A DNA stretch of 64,000 nt from Trichinella spiralis. Taxonomy: Eukaryota; Nematoda; Enoplea; Trichinellida; Trichinellidae. The notes under the pieces were generated by a model that saw only the letters and a program-made list of their open reading frames with translations, searched no databases and was not told where the DNA came from. The translations under genes and the position numbers were made by a program. Shown one piece after another: positions 56,865-64,000 of the stretch. Numbering within the stretch: the stretch's first letter is position 1; each line of letters begins with the position of its first letter. The stretch spans positions 5,371,914-5,435,913 of the forward strand of contig CM012953.1 in the NCBI GenBank assembly GCA_000181795.3, given 5' to 3'.

Positions 56865-58931
56865 ATGGCAGGCGCTGCTGAAGTGGAAATTTTTTTAGCT
56901 GAAGTACACAAAGATGAAAAAAATGCAATTCGTCATTTGACGAATTTTGGTGAGTGTTACGGTTTTTCAAAACTGTGTCGATGAATTGTCATTGTTACTA
57001 TTTTTGTTGTCATACATCTTTTGCAAAACACTTAAACTGTAATCATTTTCTGAATAATCAGTTTGGCTTTAAATAGCTTTGTTCTTTAACTGTGACTGAT
57101 TGTCAGTATTGATGTGTGATATAAATTACAGTGACGAACACTACGTCACAAGACAATGAAGAAGAACTTAAGAAAAAAGAAGAAGTAATTATGCAGTGTG
57201 GTAATATTTTGGCAAGAGAAAAGTTAACTGAAGGTATTTTTGAGATGGTATTTGAAAATTGTCATTATTGTTTCCTCTTTGCAGCATTAAAAGAAATGAT
57301 TCAACGAACTCGACCTTTTTTAATTTCCCTCGGAAAAGCCAAGGCAGCAAAATTGGTTCGTAATTTGGTTGATTTGTTTTGTAGCATTGAAATGAATGGT
57401 ACTCCTGCAGAAGCGAAAAATTTCCAAGATATCAAGGTTATTTATTCATTTGGTATTAATAAACTGGAATTAGAAAAGTATTAATGAAAATTTGAATTTT
57501 TCAGGTTGAACTTTGCAGAGAATGCATTCAATGGGCTCGTGAACAGAGTCGCATTTTTTTGCGCCAAACTCTCGAAGCAAGACTGGTGAAATTGTTCAAC
57601 GAAATTGAAGATTTCCAAAACGCTCTCAATTTAGGTGAATTTGGATTTGCAAAATTTGTGCTTTTTAAATTGATCTTGTTTTTTCCTCATTTCAGCGGTT
57701 ACTTTGGTGAAAGAATTGAAAAAGCTCGACGACAAAGAATTGATGGTCGAAGTGCAGTTGGAAGAGAGCAAAGCTTGTTATGAAATGGGAAACTTGACAA
57801 AAGCAAGAGCCGCCCTAACTTCAGCCCGAACTACCGCTAATGCCATTTACGTATCACCTAGAATGCAAGCCGCTCTAGATATGCAGTCAGGTGTGTGTGC
57901 TTGTGGTAATTTTTATTCAAAGTGCTTTGAATTTTATTTTTTTGCTTTAGGAATTCTTCATGCGGCTGATGAGCGCGATTTTAAGACAGCATTTTCGTAT
58001 TTCTATGAAGCTTTTGAAGGCTATGACGTTTTGAATCTTCCCGAAGCATTGCGCGCTTTGAAATACATGCTGTTGTGCAAAATTATGCTTAACCTGTAAT
58101 ATCTTTCAAAATTTTATATTGTTTATGATCAATCTGATGATTTCCTTTTTCTAGTCCTGATGACGTTCACATTCTTGTTCAGGGAAAGTTAGGAATGAAA
58201 CATGCCGGTAGACAACTTGAAGCGATGAAAGCCGTTGCTACTGCTTCCAAAGAACGCTCGTTGTCCGATTTCAAAGAAGTGAGAATTTACATGTGCAATA
58301 TGTATGTTTCGAAGCATATTTCTTCAGGCATGCGGAAAATTTAACGAAGAATTGCAAAGTGACCGTGTGGTGAAGTCTCATTTTCAATCGTTGTATGACA
58401 GTATGCTAGAGAAAAATTTATGCCGAATAATCGATCCTTATTCTCGTCTTGAAATCAGTTTCATTGCAAAGCAAATAGGACTTCCTCAGGTTTTTATTTG
58501 TTTATCAGTTATATTTTTTTCAAAATATAATTTTTGATTTAACGTTGACATTCGTATTTCTTAAATAAGTATTTTTTAATCTTTTTAGCAGCAAGTTGAA
58601 AAGAAATTATCTCAAATGATACTAGACAAAGTACTGTACGGTAAATATGCTTTACAAATTTTTTTCATCAAATAAATAATAAAGTGTACTAGATATCTAT
58701 ATATTTATAAGTATTAATTGGAAAAGGGTTTTTTTTGGAATAGTTTATTGTTATGTTTTGTAAATGGTAAAATGTGATTTGTTTTCAGGTATATTAGATC
58801 AAGGGGAAGGTATTTTGGAAACTTTTGAAGTTGATGAAGAAGATGAAGCTTATGCGTTGGCTATTGAAGCGGTCCACGGTTTAAATGAAGTTTGCGACAT
58901 TTTGTATCGAAAAGCCAACAAGCTGAACTAA
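56865..58931 (+). CDS. psmd11: 26S proteasome lid subunit RPN6 (PSMD11)
   Basis: A PCI-domain scaffold that clamps the proteasome lid to the 20S core and base. Ten exons join in phase to 429 aa (human 422). Conserved blocks in order are [92 protein letters not shown] with [24 protein letters not shown] and, in the PCI winged helix, [21 protein letters not shown]. This fixes it as RPN6 and not RPN5 (PSMD12). The ATG at 56865 gives a family-like N-terminus. An upstream exon (56403-56442) with its own ATG splices in phase to an acceptor at 56840-56841 and would add 22 residues, so either start may be used. A poly-A-like signal lies near 59005. Confidence 0.95.
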
Positions 58932-59813
58932 AACTTATTGGTCAACACGATTGGTTTCCTTCTCTTTTATTTTTGCTATCTCATAATTAAAATTAAAAAT
59001 ATAATAAAATGAAATAAGTTTTATTTATTCATTTTTTTTCTTGGTTGACTGAGATTGACCGGTACAGCCCTCGCAGTTGTGTTTCGAAAAGAAGCCGAAA
59101 ACAGCTAGTTTTGCATTTGTGAAAAATGATTTATTGTGTTCTGAATAAAATAGTGGTCTGTTATGAACATCAACCGTTGATTGTTTTCAAAATATTTTGA
59201 TAAAAGTATTTTTTTATTTTTAATGTTTTCATAACTGACTTGAATTATAATATGTTTGCTGATTGTGTAATTTTAAAGGAAAACTGTGTGTGTAAATAGG
59301 TGAATGAAAAATCTTGGTAGTCAATTTGATAACAATGACAACAAAAGTTATTACACATGGTGCTATGAATAAAATTTATTATAATAATAATTTCAATGAA
59401 ATTTTTATGAAATTGTCGTGTTTACATTGTACTCATTTTCCAAGATCTATCACTGAAGTAACCTGTGTGTGTTAAAAAAAAATAAAACTGTGTAAATAAT
59501 TGTAATAAATATTTTAAATTTAATTTGTTCTGGTTCAGTTGTTTCAGTGAATTTTAAATATTAAAATTATTTCAAAAGAAATCTTTTGTAATTGAACAAT
59601 TATACATACTTATATATAATCTACTGTATGCAGAAGGTAAAAATTTGGAGAAATTGTTTGTGAGGTAGTGCAGATTGTCGGGTGGTGTAAGTAGAGAAAA
59701 TGTGAGTTCGACGGCTTATTTGGGAATACTTTTAATTAATAAAACAGATTGGGTTTAATATCAACTGAAAGTTTTGTCTTCTTTTAACAGAGCATATTTG
59801 ATTGTTCGGCTCC
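58932..59813. other. Intergenic region RPN6-RECQ5
   Basis: About 880 bp on the same strand; it holds the RPN6 3' UTR and the RECQ5 promoter. A TTTAACAG acceptor at 59785-59792 precedes the RECQ5 ATG by about 20 nt, consistent with a trans-splice site or 5' UTR intron. Confidence 0.5.
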
Positions 59814-63956
<4,143 letters not shown>

Positions 63957-64000
63957 AAAAGCACGTGCATATTCCTTTTATGAGAATTTTTGTAACAAAT

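Noticed and set aside
56865-58931. Identification of this gene as RPN5 (PSMD12)
   Set aside because: Conserved blocks such as [17 protein letters not shown] and [11 protein letters not shown] are those of RPN6 (PSMD11).

Overview
This window looks like nuclear DNA of a nematode. It is AT-rich, and nearly every gene is split by GT-AG introns, many only 45-90 bp long. It carries an intronless, stand-alone major sperm protein (MSP) domain gene with the nematode-type C-terminus. Two of the genes lie 28 nt apart in an operon-like arrangement with a splice acceptor between them. I cannot name the species from the sequence.

Left third (1-31 kb): about 8 kb of AT-rich non-coding DNA is followed by a cholecystokinin/sulfakinin-type neuropeptide GPCR (+, 4 exons). 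A convergent calnexin gene (-, about 20 exons) comes next, then SAE1/AOS1, the SUMO E1 subunit (+, 8 exons). A short-chain dehydrogenase-like gene follows (-) that has lost its catalytic lysine and has a doubtful 5' end. Two paralogous small genes of unknown function sit head-to-head about 2 kb apart. At 26.9-31.2 kb is a decayed Mutator-like element: a broken FLYWCH/MULE transposase-like gene between long, diverged inverted repeats that I found by hand.

Middle third (31-48 kb): actin (+, 3 exons, 376 aa) has a GC-AG first intron. A Ty3/gypsy integrase-tail fossil follows (-), then the Myb-repeat snRNA-activating protein SNAPC4 (+, 15 exons), the MSP gene (+), a diverged inverted repeat around a GC-rich island, and a BEL/Pao retrotransposon fossil (-) next to unrecognised ORFs.

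Right third (48-64 kb): a ubinuclein-type HIRA-complex histone chaperone with a long polyglutamine tract (+, 13 exons). Convergent to it is a tight TIM10B-RRP41 pair (-): a mitochondrial small TIM chaperone followed by an exosome ring subunit. Next are the proteasome lid subunit RPN6/PSMD11 (+, 10 exons) and a RECQ5-type helicase (+, 18 exons) that ends at, or runs past, the window edge.

The genes are mostly unrelated housekeeping functions: protein folding and turnover, SUMO conjugation, snRNA transcription, chromatin assembly, RNA decay, DNA repair and cytoskeleton. They do not form one pathway. Exon models were built by reading splice sites and checking phase. The summed exons give clean reading frames for the GPCR (496 aa), SAE1 (328), actin (376), SNAPC4 (701), ubinuclein (986), TIM10B (74), RPN6 (429) and RECQ5 (814).
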